The notes beneath the pieces were generated by a model, which was not told the origin of the DNA, searched no databases, and worked only from the letters and a program-made list of their open reading frames with translations. A stretch of DNA of 64,000 bases, taken from Apilactobacillus kunkeei DSM 12361 = ATCC 700308 (lineage in GTDB: Bacteria > Bacillota > Bacilli > Lactobacillales > Lactobacillaceae). How positions within the stretch are numbered: position 1 is the stretch's first letter; each line of letters opens with the position of its first letter. Shown here one piece after another: positions 52,999 through 61,764 of the stretch. The translations under genes were made by a program, and so were the position numbers. The DNA is taken from the NCBI RefSeq assembly GCF_001281265.1, contig NZ_JXDB01000002.1:62001-126000 (forward strand), in the 5' to 3' direction.

Positions 52999-53532
52999 AT
53001 GGAAATGGATGCACAAAAATTTATCGATGATGTAACTGCTGAAAGTTTTGAAACTTACTCAGCTGAAGTATCTTTAGCAGATCTAAAGAAAGACGCTGCT
53101 AAAGCATTTCAACCATTGATGGAATTCATGGAAGAACAAGTGAACAGCGGCCGACTAGCTTCTGCGCTACTACAAGTAAAAAGCGAAGATATTAGTTTTT
53201 ACCTACAAAATAACATCGTGAACTTACCATACAGATATATCAAAAATATCTCAAAGATGATGAGTGATGAGACCGGCTGCCCGTTAAATGTCTACATGTT
53301 CGTAGAATCGCCTGATGTGAACCGTTCAAAGATGCGTATTGATGAATTATCATCTCAAGACAACTTTGCAGTGAACGCTGATTTAAGTGCTAAATTGAGC
53401 GCATGGGCGAATGATCAACTTGCTGCAATCGAAGAAAACCAAAAGATTGAACAAGAAGCTGCCGAAAAGACAGACAAGAAAAAGCCAGCTGCTAAGAAGA
53501 AAACTACTAAAAAGACTGCTAAGAAAGAATAG
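52999..53532 (+). CDS. Soluble protein with Lys-rich tail, unknown function
   Basis: 177 residues. About 150 residues of mixed acidic helix/strand sequence are followed by an abrupt basic tail KKKPAAKKKTTKKTAKKE. No signal peptide, so the protein is cytosolic and its tail could contact nucleic acid. I recognise no domain. Second gene of the operon with the membrane protein upstream. Confidence 0.65.
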   Translation: MEMDAQKFIDDVTAESFETYSAEVSLADLKKDAAKAFQPLMEFMEEQVNSGRLASALLQVKSEDISFYLQNNIVNLPYRYIKNISKMMSDETGCPLNVYMFVESPDVNRSKMRIDELSSQDNFAVNADLSAKLSAWANDQLAAIEENQKIEQEAAEKTDKKKPAAKKKTTKKTAKKE

Positions 53533-53564
53533 TCTAAATTACACTTATGTGTTATACTACTTGT

Positions 53565-53756
53565 TGCGATGAGTCGAGGAGATTGCGCAACTACGGTTGT
53601 ATTCACAAGACGTGATTAAGCAATATTTTCGAAGGGGACACATTATGCGGACGTAATTCGCGTGTCTGATATGTTGGTGATGTGAACACCACTTATCCGT
53701 CTACTTAGTAGATGCCAAAAAGAGCGTAACTTCATTTGAAGTTACGCTCTTTTTTA
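53565..53756 (+). ncRNA. Structured non-coding RNA candidate (about 190 nt)
   Basis: An extended -10, TGTTATACT (53550-53558), precedes a gene-free 190-nt stretch that ends in a strong terminator. Several compatible helices are visible: GTTGCG/CGCAAC (53563-53591), GGTTGTATTCACA with TGTGAACACC (53595-53607 and 53681-53690, two bulges), and inside it GACAC/GTGTC (53637-53666) extended by ATTATG/CGTAAT. The length and long-range irregular stem recall 6S RNA, but I could not match conserved 6S positions. Only a very short ORF (MRT) has a ribosome site. Confidence 0.5.
53717..53756. terminator. Terminator of the ncRNA candidate / methyltransferase gene
   Basis: A 16-bp perfect stem (GAGCGTAACTTCA with TGAAGTTACGCTC at its core) flanked by A5 and T6. 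Confidence 0.92.
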
Positions 53757-54596
53757 TTTTACTAAGTATAGTTGATCTTCGATTAAATCAAATGGTTTAT
53801 GGTGACGGTTTAATTTTTTAACATCTTCGTTTTCGATAAATTCTGCATTGTCCCAGAACTGTTGAGAATCAGTGGCACCATATTTTTCGCCGATAGTAAT
53901 TAGTGGGATATCTTTACCGTATTCACGGATGGCTGATAGTAGCCTCCAGTCAATATCAATACCATCAGGTGACCAGCACATGATGATGTAGTCAATTTCG
54001 TCCTTGTATTTTTTGAAAGCATCGATTGCATCCAATGATTCGACGTCCGTAACTAGATGCTTTCCGGTCTCATTTTCCTTCTTCCAATCCAGATTATCAG
54101 TACAAATAACATTAGCACCATTTTCACGTAATCCCTTAGAGATGTATCCGTTTCCTGCCATGACTTCAAGGGCTTTTTTTCCATTTAAGAATTTGGCGAT
54201 GTCATTGGTGAATGGGGCAGAGATGTATGCCCACATTCCATATTGATTTTCCAAATAATCACGAAACTCACGGATGTCCTTATCTAATTTTGGTAATTGA
54301 TCAACGAATTGATTCCAGACTGCGTCTCCTTTAGGATCGCCCATCGGATATTTTTCGTTTACGTAGGCAAAAATGGTATCTTGGATGTCATCAGGTAATA
54401 ACAATATTGGTAAGTCCTGTGGTAATTGTTTTTGTTCTAATAAGCGGTCGGCTTCTAAAATATTATTAATTAGGTATTTAATATCAGAAAAATCACTAAA
54501 TAGGTCATAGTACTTCTTCATTATTTCAATATATGAAGGTTTATGGGTGATTTTTTTGTTTTTCTTCATTTTTTTCAGTAGTTTCTTTTTATCCAT
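53754..54596 (-). CDS. SAM-dependent methyltransferase-like protein
   Basis: 280 residues. The C-terminal half holds a Rossmann methyltransferase core: motif I ALEVMAGNGYISKGLRENGA near residue 145, an acidic strand end VICTDNLDW, and DYIIMCWSPDG at motif IV. The N-terminal 130 residues are helical and begin with a Lys-rich run (KKKLLKKMKKNKKITHK). Substrate unknown. Monocistronic, transcribed toward the ncRNA candidate. Confidence 0.75.
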   Translation of the reverse strand: MDKKKLLKKMKKNKKITHKPSYIEIMKKYYDLFSDFSDIKYLINNILEADRLLEQKQLPQDLPILLLPDDIQDTIFAYVNEKYPMGDPKGDAVWNQFVDQLPKLDKDIREFRDYLENQYGMWAYISAPFTNDIAKFLNGKKALEVMAGNGYISKGLRENGANVICTDNLDWKKENETGKHLVTDVESLDAIDAFKKYKDEIDYIIMCWSPDGIDIDWRLLSAIREYGKDIPLITIGEKYGATDSQQFWDNAEFIENEDVKKLNRHHKPFDLIEDQLYLVK

Positions 54597-54756
54597 TGTC
54601 TAACTCCTTTGAGTTGGTTAATTATTATTTTATGGGAAAAACGATATGAATGCAAAAAAGGCACTTACATGTAAGGTTATGTAACATATAAGCGTTATTT
54701 TCATGTTTAGATTTAAATTAAATCAATTTAAGACTGTACTTATTTATTTTTAATGC

Positions 54757-54780
54757 TATAATATGTTACATGATATAACA
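54757..54780 (+). promoter_or_regulatory. Extended -10 promoter and GlnR box of amtB
   Basis: TGCTATAAT (54754-54762) is an extended -10. Immediately after it lies TGTTA-CATGATA-TAACA (54764-54780), which matches the GlnR/TnrA consensus TGTNAN7TNACA at every fixed position. GlnR bound there would cover the transcription start and repress when nitrogen is ample. Confidence 0.82.
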
Positions 54781-54804
54781 TTAATGAAATGAAGGTAGAT
54801 ATTG

Positions 54805-56133
54805 ATGGATTTAGCAAGTACAGGATTTGTTTTTATTTCAAGTATTTTGGTTCTCTTTATGACCCCAGGACTAGCATTCTTTTATGGGGGCCTAGTTTCA
54901 AAGAAAAACGTTGTTAATACAACTATGTCGGTTTTCATTATGACTGGTTTAGCAGTTATCTTATGGATTGCTTTCGGCTATAGTCTATCATTCTCAGGTG
55001 ATTTGGGTGGATTTATTGGAAACCTAGCACATCCATTTATGAATGGGATTAACTTAAATGAACTAACAGCCACTAAGATTCCAGTAAGTATTTACTCAAT
55101 CTTTGAAATGATGTTCGCTGTTATTACACCGGCGCTATTCGTTGGAGCGATTGTTGGTCGTATTCGTTTCAAGTTCTTATTATGGTTTGTAATCCTTTGG
55201 TCAATTATCATTTACTACCCAATGGTACACATGGTTTGGTCACCAACTGGATTCTTAGCAAAGCTTGGTACTTTAGACTTTGCCGGTGGAACTGTCGTAC
55301 ATATTAATGCAGGGGTTACTGCGTTGGTACTTTCAATTTACCTAGGTAAGCGTCTTAACTTTGGTAAAGAAACTAAGCACTACAATCTTTCATGGGTATT
55401 GCTTGGTACTACTATTCTTTGGATAGGTTGGTATGGTTTCAATGCCGGATCAGCTCTAGGCGTAAACAACGTAGCAATGCAAGCTACCATGACATCAACT
55501 GTAGCTGCTGCTACTTCAATGATGGTATGGATGATGTTAGATATGCACTTTGTTGGTAAGCCACAATTAGGTGGTATCTGTACTGGTACGCTTTGTGGAC
55601 TTGTTGGTATCACTCCAGCAGCAGGGTTCGTAACTATCGCCGGTGCTTTTGCAATTGGAATTGTTGCTACTTTAGTAAGTTACTTCTACGTAAACGTTCT
55701 AAAGTCCAAAGTTGGTGCTGATGACACATTAGATGCCTTTGGCTGTCACGGTGTTTCAGGAATGGTCGGAAGTATTATGACAGGTTTACTTGCTACTAAA
55801 TCAGTAAACAGCTCAGTTGTTGATAATGGTCTATTGTACGGTGGTGGTATGAAGTTATTCGTAACACAAATTATTGCTACTTTAGTAACTATCATTTTTG
55901 TTTCAGTAGCTTGCGCTATAATCATTTCATTACTAAGACTAGTAATGCCAATGCGTGTAACTGAAGAAGAAGAAAAAGCTGGTCTAGATATTGTAGAACA
56001 CGGTGAAGCTGCCGATTACATGGTTTCATACGGTGAAACTGGCAGGGATCACAGTAAGGATATTGAAGTTAACGCTGACGAATTTAAAGGGCAAATTCAT
56101 CACTTGGACAATCCAAATTTACCTAAAGATTAA
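54805..56133 (+). CDS. amtB: Ammonium transporter
   Basis: 442 residues, 11 helices, Amt/Rh family. FFYGGLVSKKNVVNT (helix 1-2), FAGGTVVHINAGVTALVLSI with the pore His, WIGWYGFNAGSAL and DAFGCHGVSGMVGSI (second pore His) are diagnostic. The ATG at 54805 follows GAAGGTAG. The cytoplasmic tail is longer and acidic. No glnK gene follows, so PII control at this locus is not evident; control by GlnR at the promoter is. Confidence 0.95.
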   Translation: MDLASTGFVFISSILVLFMTPGLAFFYGGLVSKKNVVNTTMSVFIMTGLAVILWIAFGYSLSFSGDLGGFIGNLAHPFMNGINLNELTATKIPVSIYSIFEMMFAVITPALFVGAIVGRIRFKFLLWFVILWSIIIYYPMVHMVWSPTGFLAKLGTLDFAGGTVVHINAGVTALVLSIYLGKRLNFGKETKHYNLSWVLLGTTILWIGWYGFNAGSALGVNNVAMQATMTSTVAAATSMMVWMMLDMHFVGKPQLGGICTGTLCGLVGITPAAGFVTIAGAFAIGIVATLVSYFYVNVLKSKVGADDTLDAFGCHGVSGMVGSIMTGLLATKSVNSSVVDNGLLYGGGMKLFVTQIIATLVTIIFVSVACAIIISLLRLVMPMRVTEEEEKAGLDIVEHGEAADYMVSYGETGRDHSKDIEVNADEFKGQIHHLDNPNLPKD

Positions 56134-56146
56134 AAATGAATAATAT

Positions 56147-56177
56147 AAAAAACTCCAGATATACTCTGGAGTTTTTT
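56147..56177. terminator. Terminator between amtB and the Xre gene
   Basis: CTCCAGA TATAC TCTGGAG with A6 and T6 flanks. Confidence 0.88.
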
Positions 56178-56607
56178 ACATTTTATAATCATCAAAATTT
56201 AAATTAAGTTCTTCTTGGTATGCTTCTGGTTGTTCACCGTCTTCTAAGTATTGACGGTCTTTGCCATGAAGATAACCATTGATAAGTTGGTACACTTCGT
56301 ATCGATCTTGTTGATCCAAAGTGTGATTACCAAAGGTTAGTTCATTTTTTTCCATCAAGACGCTACCTAGATTGAAATGTTCAACAGAAGTTCTTCCTGT
56401 CAAATAATCCATGCTGACGTTGAAGTACAATGCCAGTTTTTTGATTTCGACATAAGAAGGTGAACGAATCCCGCGTTCCCAATTACCAATTTGTGAAGGG
56501 GTATTTTTGTGTTCATCTTCTGGAAATCTTTCGTTTAGATTGTTTGCAAGTTGGTTCATACTGATATGTTGCCCTTTACGAAGAGCTCTTAATCGAATCG
56601 GAAACAT
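56176..56607 (-). CDS. Xre-family regulator
   Basis: 143 residues. Helix-turn-helix at about 5-70 (ISMNQLANNLNERF, TPSQIGNWERGIRSPSYVEIKKLALYF in two stretches, then YLTGRT). It has no membrane segment, unlike the two Xre proteins at 24 and 28 kb. The C-terminal half is acidic. AGAGGTG precedes the ATG. Divergent from the alpha/beta hydrolase gene, which it might control. Confidence 0.87.
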   Translation of the reverse strand: MFPIRLRALRKGQHISMNQLANNLNERFPEDEHKNTPSQIGNWERGIRSPSYVEIKKLALYFNVSMDYLTGRTSVEHFNLGSVLMEKNELTFGNHTLDQQDRYEVYQLINGYLHGKDRQYLEDGEQPEAYQEELNLNFDDYKM

Positions 56608-56723
56608 TTACAACACCTCTACGCATATTATAACCGAAAATGCGTCAAATTGGCGGGTAGTTGCTTTTTATTTATTGAAACTCTATACTCGAATTATTAA
56701 ATACTGAAATGGAGATTACTATC

Positions 56724-57677
56724 TTGAAAAAGAAAGCCAAAATCTTATTAGCGACCGTGATTACTTTAATCATATTAACGGTCGTTGGTTTTGTGAGTGC
56801 GGGGATGTACTTCTACAACGTCGCCGTGGTTCCTTCACACAAGACCTTTTTAAGTAACGATAAAATTAAGAAGAATTCACCACTATATGAGGGTACCAAG
56901 TGGTACTACAACGTCAAAAAAATTCACTGGACCCAAAAGTCTGCGACCGGTAACTTAAAGCTGGTGGCCAACTACATTCCAGCAGACAAGAAGACCAACA
57001 AGACCGTTGTGATTGCCCACGGTTACATGGGGAGTAAGGAAAAGATGGCACCATATGCTTACATCTTCCATCAAATGGGCTACAACGTTTTAACTCCCGA
57101 TGATAGAGGCCAAGGCCAAAGTGAGGGTAACTACGTTGGTTACGGTTGGCCAGATCGTTTGGACTACATTAAATGGATGAAAAAGGTCATCAAGTACCAA
57201 GGACCAAAGACCGAGATTGTGATGTTTGGTGTCAGCATGGGGGGAGCTACTACCATGATGGTATCAGGTGAAAAAGACGTTCCACATCAAGTTAAGGCAT
57301 TTATTGAAGACTGTGGTTACACCAGTGTTTCTGATGAAATTAACTATGAAGCCGGTCAACTTTACCACATGCCAGCATTCCCACGTTGGCCATTGGTTCC
57401 AATTCTAAGTGGAATTACCCACATTAGAGCCGGATACAGCATGTACGAAGCTTCTTCACTAAATCAAGTGAAGAAGAACCATCGTCCAATGTTATTCATT
57501 CATGGTGCCAAAGATAAGTTTGTACCAACTCGCATGGTTTACCCACTATACAAGGCTAGCAAGGGGCCAAAACAGCTACTGGTTGTTAAAAATGCAGCTC
57601 ATGCAGCTTCATATGAAACTAATCCCAAGTTGTATGTTGATACAATTAAGAGATTTTTGAACAAATATTTTAAATAA
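56724..57677 (+). CDS. Membrane-anchored alpha/beta hydrolase
   Basis: 317 residues from TTG (56724), 9 nt after GGAG. An N-terminal helix (about 5-27) anchors the enzyme, with the catalytic part outside. HGYMGSKEKM is the oxyanion loop, GVSMGGATTM holds the nucleophile Ser, DKFVP the acid and NAAHAASYE the His. Similar to the lactobacillal extracellular YqkD/BaeP-like hydrolases. Substrate unknown. Confidence 0.9.
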   Translation: MKKKAKILLATVITLIILTVVGFVSAGMYFYNVAVVPSHKTFLSNDKIKKNSPLYEGTKWYYNVKKIHWTQKSATGNLKLVANYIPADKKTNKTVVIAHGYMGSKEKMAPYAYIFHQMGYNVLTPDDRGQGQSEGNYVGYGWPDRLDYIKWMKKVIKYQGPKTEIVMFGVSMGGATTMMVSGEKDVPHQVKAFIEDCGYTSVSDEINYEAGQLYHMPAFPRWPLVPILSGITHIRAGYSMYEASSLNQVKKNHRPMLFIHGAKDKFVPTRMVYPLYKASKGPKQLLVVKNAAHAASYETNPKLYVDTIKRFLNKYFK

Positions 57678-57681
57678 TGTT

Positions 57682-57714
57682 AAGGGCGTTAGATGTTGAA
57701 TCTAGCGCCTTTTT
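57682..57714 (+). terminator. Terminator of the hydrolase gene
   Basis: GGCGTTAGAT GTTGA ATCTAGCGCC (one G-T pair) followed by T5. Confidence 0.85.
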
Positions 57715-57845
57715 CGTAATTTTAAAAACTTTCAGTGTATCAAATAGGGGGTTAAATGTTATTATAGATAGTGTGTAATAACACCATCAAACAATACGTT
57801 TAATATTCGTTAAAAAAATAAAAAAATCAGAAAGGAGGACGCTTT

Positions 57846-59438
57846 TTGATTGAACTAGCCGCATTAGTATTTTTAATCGCTGGTGCTTTATTAGGCTTTT
57901 GGGTTAGTGATATGCGCATCAAGGGTCAAGTTGACGCTGCCAAAAGTAAGGCCACACAACATTTACAAAAGACCGTTGATGAGACTGCCATTAAGGCTAA
58001 GCAAATTATTGCCGATGACAAAGAAGATATCATGCAATACAAAAAGATTGCAGACGATGAAATTGAGTCTCAAAAAGAAGAAAATATCACTCGTGAAAAC
58101 CGTTTGAACCAACACGAAAAGTACTTGGAACAAATGAAGAAACGCCTAACTAAATATACTAATGATTTAAATGAACGCAGAGATGAACAAGCTAAGGTCC
58201 AAGATGATATCGACGACGTTATGCACCAAGCCGAAGACATTTGGCAACAACGTGAATTGACGCTTCAATCAATCAGTCATATAGACAAGAACTATGCTCG
58301 TCATGCTGTGTTGAATCATACCGAAAATGCTCTTCGTCGTGAAAAAGACATCGAAGTTAAGTACAACTTATCCGAAAGCAAGGTTGCGGCTAACAAGATT
58401 GCTAATGATTTAGTAATCGAAGCCATTCAAAGAGGCCCTAGGGATGAACCTAGAAGTCATATTGAAAGAAATATTGCCTTGCCAAGTAGCGACATCAAAT
58501 CCAAGTTAATTGGTAAGGATGAACAACATGTTCGTCTACTACAAACCCTAACTGGAACTGATTTAATCTTTGATGAAGACTACCCATTACTACTTCACAT
58601 TGTTACTCATGATCCAATTAGAAGAGAAATTGCTCGTACAACTATTGAAAGCTTAATTATTTCTCGTCACTTTACCAACAGCAACATCGAGTATCTGGTT
58701 AATACCACTACTCAAAAGGTTAACGCGGCTTTACGTGAAACCGGTGAAACAGTCGTTCACTCATTACACGTTGGACGTGTTCATCCTGACTTGATGAAGA
58801 TTATTGGTAAGTTGAAGTTTAGAACTAGTTATGGTCAAAATGTTTTATACCACTCAATTGAAACTGCTCAATTGACCGGTGCCTTGGCTGCCGAATTAGG
58901 TTTGAATACCCAATTGGCCAAACGCGCTGGACTACTTCACGATATTGGTAAAGCCATTGACCACGAAGTTGGTGGTACCCACGTCGAACTAGGGGTCAAG
59001 CTAACTGAGGCTTTTGGTGAAAACGAAGTCGTCGTTAACTCAATTGCTTCTCACCACGGAGACGTCGAACCAACTGATTCAATCTCCATTCTAGTTGCCA
59101 CTGCTGACGCCATTTCCGGTGCTCGTCCAGGAGCTAGAAGTGAATCAATAGAAGAATACGTCAGTCGTTTACGTAACCTAGAAAACATTGCTAACCAACA
59201 CAAGGGTGTTCGAGATAGCTATGCCATCCAAGCCGGTCGTGAAATTAGAATTATTGTAAATCCTGAAATGTTAAATGATGATAACAGTAAGTTATTAACT
59301 AAACACGTTAAGGATCAAATTCAAGATGAATTGACTTATCCAGGTAAGATTAAGGTTACTACCATTCGTGAACTTAAAGCCGTTCAATACGTTGGTAAGA
59401 ATAAGAAACGCAATCATAATACAGTTAAAGAAGCTTAA
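57846..59438 (+). CDS. rny: Ribonuclease Y-like protein with altered KH loop
   Basis: 530 residues from TTG behind AAAGGAGGA. One N-terminal helix (about 2-20), a long coiled coil (to about 200), a KH region (about 205-270) and an HD domain with LLHDIGKAIDHEVGGTHVELG (metal-binding His-Asp near 365). RNase Y starts mRNA decay from the membrane. In this copy the KH loop that normally reads GREGRNIR is GKDEQHVR, so the GxxG is lost. The HD part (DPIRREIAR, SHHGDVEP, ATADAISGARPGARSE) is well kept. Probably still a nuclease with different RNA recognition; a second, standard rny elsewhere is likely. Confidence 0.88.
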   Translation: MIELAALVFLIAGALLGFWVSDMRIKGQVDAAKSKATQHLQKTVDETAIKAKQIIADDKEDIMQYKKIADDEIESQKEENITRENRLNQHEKYLEQMKKRLTKYTNDLNERRDEQAKVQDDIDDVMHQAEDIWQQRELTLQSISHIDKNYARHAVLNHTENALRREKDIEVKYNLSESKVAANKIANDLVIEAIQRGPRDEPRSHIERNIALPSSDIKSKLIGKDEQHVRLLQTLTGTDLIFDEDYPLLLHIVTHDPIRREIARTTIESLIISRHFTNSNIEYLVNTTTQKVNAALRETGETVVHSLHVGRVHPDLMKIIGKLKFRTSYGQNVLYHSIETAQLTGALAAELGLNTQLAKRAGLLHDIGKAIDHEVGGTHVELGVKLTEAFGENEVVVNSIASHHGDVEPTDSISILVATADAISGARPGARSESIEEYVSRLRNLENIANQHKGVRDSYAIQAGREIRIIVNPEMLNDDNSKLLTKHVKDQIQDELTYPGKIKVTTIRELKAVQYVGKNKKRNHNTVKEA

Positions 59439-59456
59439 AGCTATTATTGTTAAACC

Positions 59457-59497
59457 AAAAAGAGCTCCAAAACATGATGTTTTGGAACTCTTTTTTT
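59457..59497. terminator. Bidirectional terminator
   Basis: A long stem AAAAAGAG-C-TCCAAAACA with TGTTTTGGA-A-CTCTTTTT, one mismatch, loop TGA. Confidence 0.88.
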
Positions 59498-61055
59498 ATG
59501 GTCTGTAGATGACCTTGAAGTTATGATTGTTTTCAGCCTTAAGGGTCTTGTGTTCTCTTAAGTAATCAGCAATTAATTGGCTCATCATGCGATCATCAGA
59601 CTTGATAATCTTGTCTTGAGAAAACATTTGGTAGTTACCACCACCGACGGCACGATAGATATTTAACACGATTTTTAGTTCGGCATGATCATCGATTGGC
59701 TTGCCATGATAAGTTAAATCTTCGATGCGGTGGCCAACTGGTTTAGCGACGTTAATCACGTAGTCGACACCTTCATACATATCGTAGTTGTAGTGCTTTA
59801 ATTTAGGGAAGATGTAGTCATGGTTAACACCAATCTTGCCGTTTTGATAGTCAAAGTACTTCGCACTATTTTCCATGGCGGCCTTCAATTCGGCACCGGT
59901 AATTTTTAGCACGGATAGACTGTTAGGGTAAACGTAGTTAGTGATGATATTTCTCATTGTAATCGGATTTTCAAAACCGTGAGCTTCATCATTAAATAGT
60001 GCGGTTGCCGAAATGTCGACTCCCATGGTTTGCATTTGAATATTTTGTATGAACTGAATGAAACTAGTCTTGTTTAGACGGGCTTCAAAGGCATTATCAA
60101 AGTCCATTGAACCTTCTATATGAGCCATTGGTTCATCTAACCACTTATTGATTTGTGTTTGAATATCGTCCAGCTTATCGGCGATTTCATGATCAACATG
60201 GTATTTCTTGGTTGGAATTAATTCTGATTCACTGGATTGCACAAAATACTTACCATTGTCATCTTGTTGAACGTCCAACTCGATGTGTCCAATGTATTGG
60301 CCGCGATGACCTGGTTGAATAATTGGCACACCCAATAGATGACCAGCAATCTTTCTGTGTTGGTGACCGGTGATGATGGCATCGACACCTTCGACATGAG
60401 CTAAGATGTCGTATGTTTCGTTTTCACCGTTTAAGACTTCGGTTGGAATGCCTTCTTCATCACGTTCGATTCCGCCGTGATAAACGATGACGTTTAAATC
60501 GGTTTTTTCGCTCATTTCAGGGATGTATTTGGCTGCGGTGTCCTTGGCAGAAAGAAAGGTAAGACCGGCTAAATGGGAGTTCTTTTCCCACTTAGTGGTA
60601 CCTTGAGTGGTTAGACCCAAAAATCCGACCTTTACACCATTAATATCTTTAATTTCATATGGGGTACCAAATGGGTGATTACCGTCTTGATCGATAATAT
60701 TGGCACAAAGAAAATGGCGATTACACTCATTTATGGTGTTGTGTAAGTATGATAATCCGTAATTAAACTCATGATTTCCTAATACTCCAAAATCATAATC
60801 AACGGCATTAAACACATCGTTAATTTGTTTTGGTGCGGATTGTTTTTTGATTTCCGCAATGTAGTAGGCCAATGCTGAACCTTGCAAGAAATCCCCATTA
60901 TCGATGGCTACGACGTTATCCAGCTTGGTTCTGAGATCCTTGATTGCTGTAGCACAACGAAGCACCCCAAAGGGTTTATCGTCCTTTAAGTTTACATAGT
61001 TAGTTGGAAACAAAAAGCCGTGCGTATCACTTGTCTCTAAAAGATTTATTTTCAT
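59496..61055 (-). CDS. 5'-nucleotidase / 2',3'-cyclic phosphodiesterase family metallophosphatase
   Basis: 519 residues. The two-metal phosphatase domain has ETSDTHG, DNGDFLQGS, LGNHEFNYG, VYHGG and GHQHRKIAGH; the C-terminal 5'-nucleotidase domain (about 320-519) has TALFNDEAHG and FDYQNGKIG. No signal peptide, so it is cytosolic, unlike UshA. YfkN/YunD-like enzymes of this form hydrolyse nucleotides or sugar nucleotides. Substrate not defined. Confidence 0.92.
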   Translation of the reverse strand: MKINLLETSDTHGFLFPTNYVNLKDDKPFGVLRCATAIKDLRTKLDNVVAIDNGDFLQGSALAYYIAEIKKQSAPKQINDVFNAVDYDFGVLGNHEFNYGLSYLHNTINECNRHFLCANIIDQDGNHPFGTPYEIKDINGVKVGFLGLTTQGTTKWEKNSHLAGLTFLSAKDTAAKYIPEMSEKTDLNVIVYHGGIERDEEGIPTEVLNGENETYDILAHVEGVDAIITGHQHRKIAGHLLGVPIIQPGHRGQYIGHIELDVQQDDNGKYFVQSSESELIPTKKYHVDHEIADKLDDIQTQINKWLDEPMAHIEGSMDFDNAFEARLNKTSFIQFIQNIQMQTMGVDISATALFNDEAHGFENPITMRNIITNYVYPNSLSVLKITGAELKAAMENSAKYFDYQNGKIGVNHDYIFPKLKHYNYDMYEGVDYVINVAKPVGHRIEDLTYHGKPIDDHAELKIVLNIYRAVGGGNYQMFSQDKIIKSDDRMMSQLIADYLREHKTLKAENNHNFKVIYRP

Positions 61056-61233
61056 CGAGCCACCCCCATCTTAAATTGTTATGATTCTGCCTTTTCTTTT
61101 ATTGTGTATATTCTATCACTTTTTTAAAAATGAAAAATTAAGATTTGATTAACATTTACCCTTTCTTAATAAAAATTTAAATTGATTTATCTTATGGGTG
61201 TGTTAAGATAATTACAGTTAATTGTATTTACAT

Positions 61234-61250
61234 TTAGTAAGTACTACTAA
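61234..61250 (+). promoter_or_regulatory. Inverted repeat upstream of the spx-like gene
   Basis: TTAGTA AGTAC TACTAA, perfect 6-bp arms, about 50 nt before the ATG. A possible operator; the binding protein is unknown. Confidence 0.4.
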
Positions 61251-61300
61251 CCTAACCATAATTGTTTTTATAAAAATTAAGCGATTAAGGGGTGATATAA

Positions 61301-61699
61301 ATGTTGAATCTTTACGTCGCACCAAGTAGTGCATCCAGTCGTAAAGCTAGAGCCTGGTTAAAGGACCATGATATTGCTTTCCGTGAAAGAAATATCAATT
61401 CTAACCCATTGAATGGAGACGAAGTAAAACAAATCTTACGTCTCACTGAAAATGGGAGCGAAGACATCATTTCAACAAGATCCAAAATTTTCAAGAAGCT
61501 AAACATCGATTTTGATAGCTTGTCACTATCAGACTTGGTAGATTTAGTTGTCAAGTATCCAGACCTTATCAAACGTCCTATTGTGTTTGATGACAAACGT
61601 TTGGAAGTTGGGTACAATGAGGAAGAAATTCGTCGTTTCTTACCCCGTTCCATTCGTGAAACTGAACTAAAAGAATTAGAATCACAGTTGGAAGCTTAA
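61301..61699 (+). CDS. spx: Spx/ArsC-family regulator lacking the redox CxxC
   Basis: 132 residues. The Spx pattern is clear: SSRKARAWL after the first strand, RERNINSNPL, ILRLTENGSEDIISTRS, LIKRPIVFDDKRLEVGYNEEEIRRFLPR. The usual N-terminal switch CxxC is replaced by Ser at residues 10 and 13 (PSSASSRK instead of PSCTSCRK type), and the protein contains no cysteine. RNA-polymerase alpha binding may remain, but disulfide sensing cannot. AGGGGTGAT lies before the ATG. Confidence 0.9.
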   Translation: MLNLYVAPSSASSRKARAWLKDHDIAFRERNINSNPLNGDEVKQILRLTENGSEDIISTRSKIFKKLNIDFDSLSLSDLVDLVVKYPDLIKRPIVFDDKRLEVGYNEEEIRRFLPRSIRETELKELESQLEA

Positions 61700-61711
61700 T
61701 ATTTTAGAGTG

Positions 61712-61741
61712 ACGGCATTACATTTGTAATGTCGTTTTTTT
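61712..61741 (+). terminator. Terminator of the spx-like gene
   Basis: ACGGCATTACA TT TGTAATGTCGT (one G-T pair) with a T tract. Confidence 0.82.
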
Positions 61742-61764
61742 ATTCACTCAAAAGGAGTCACATT

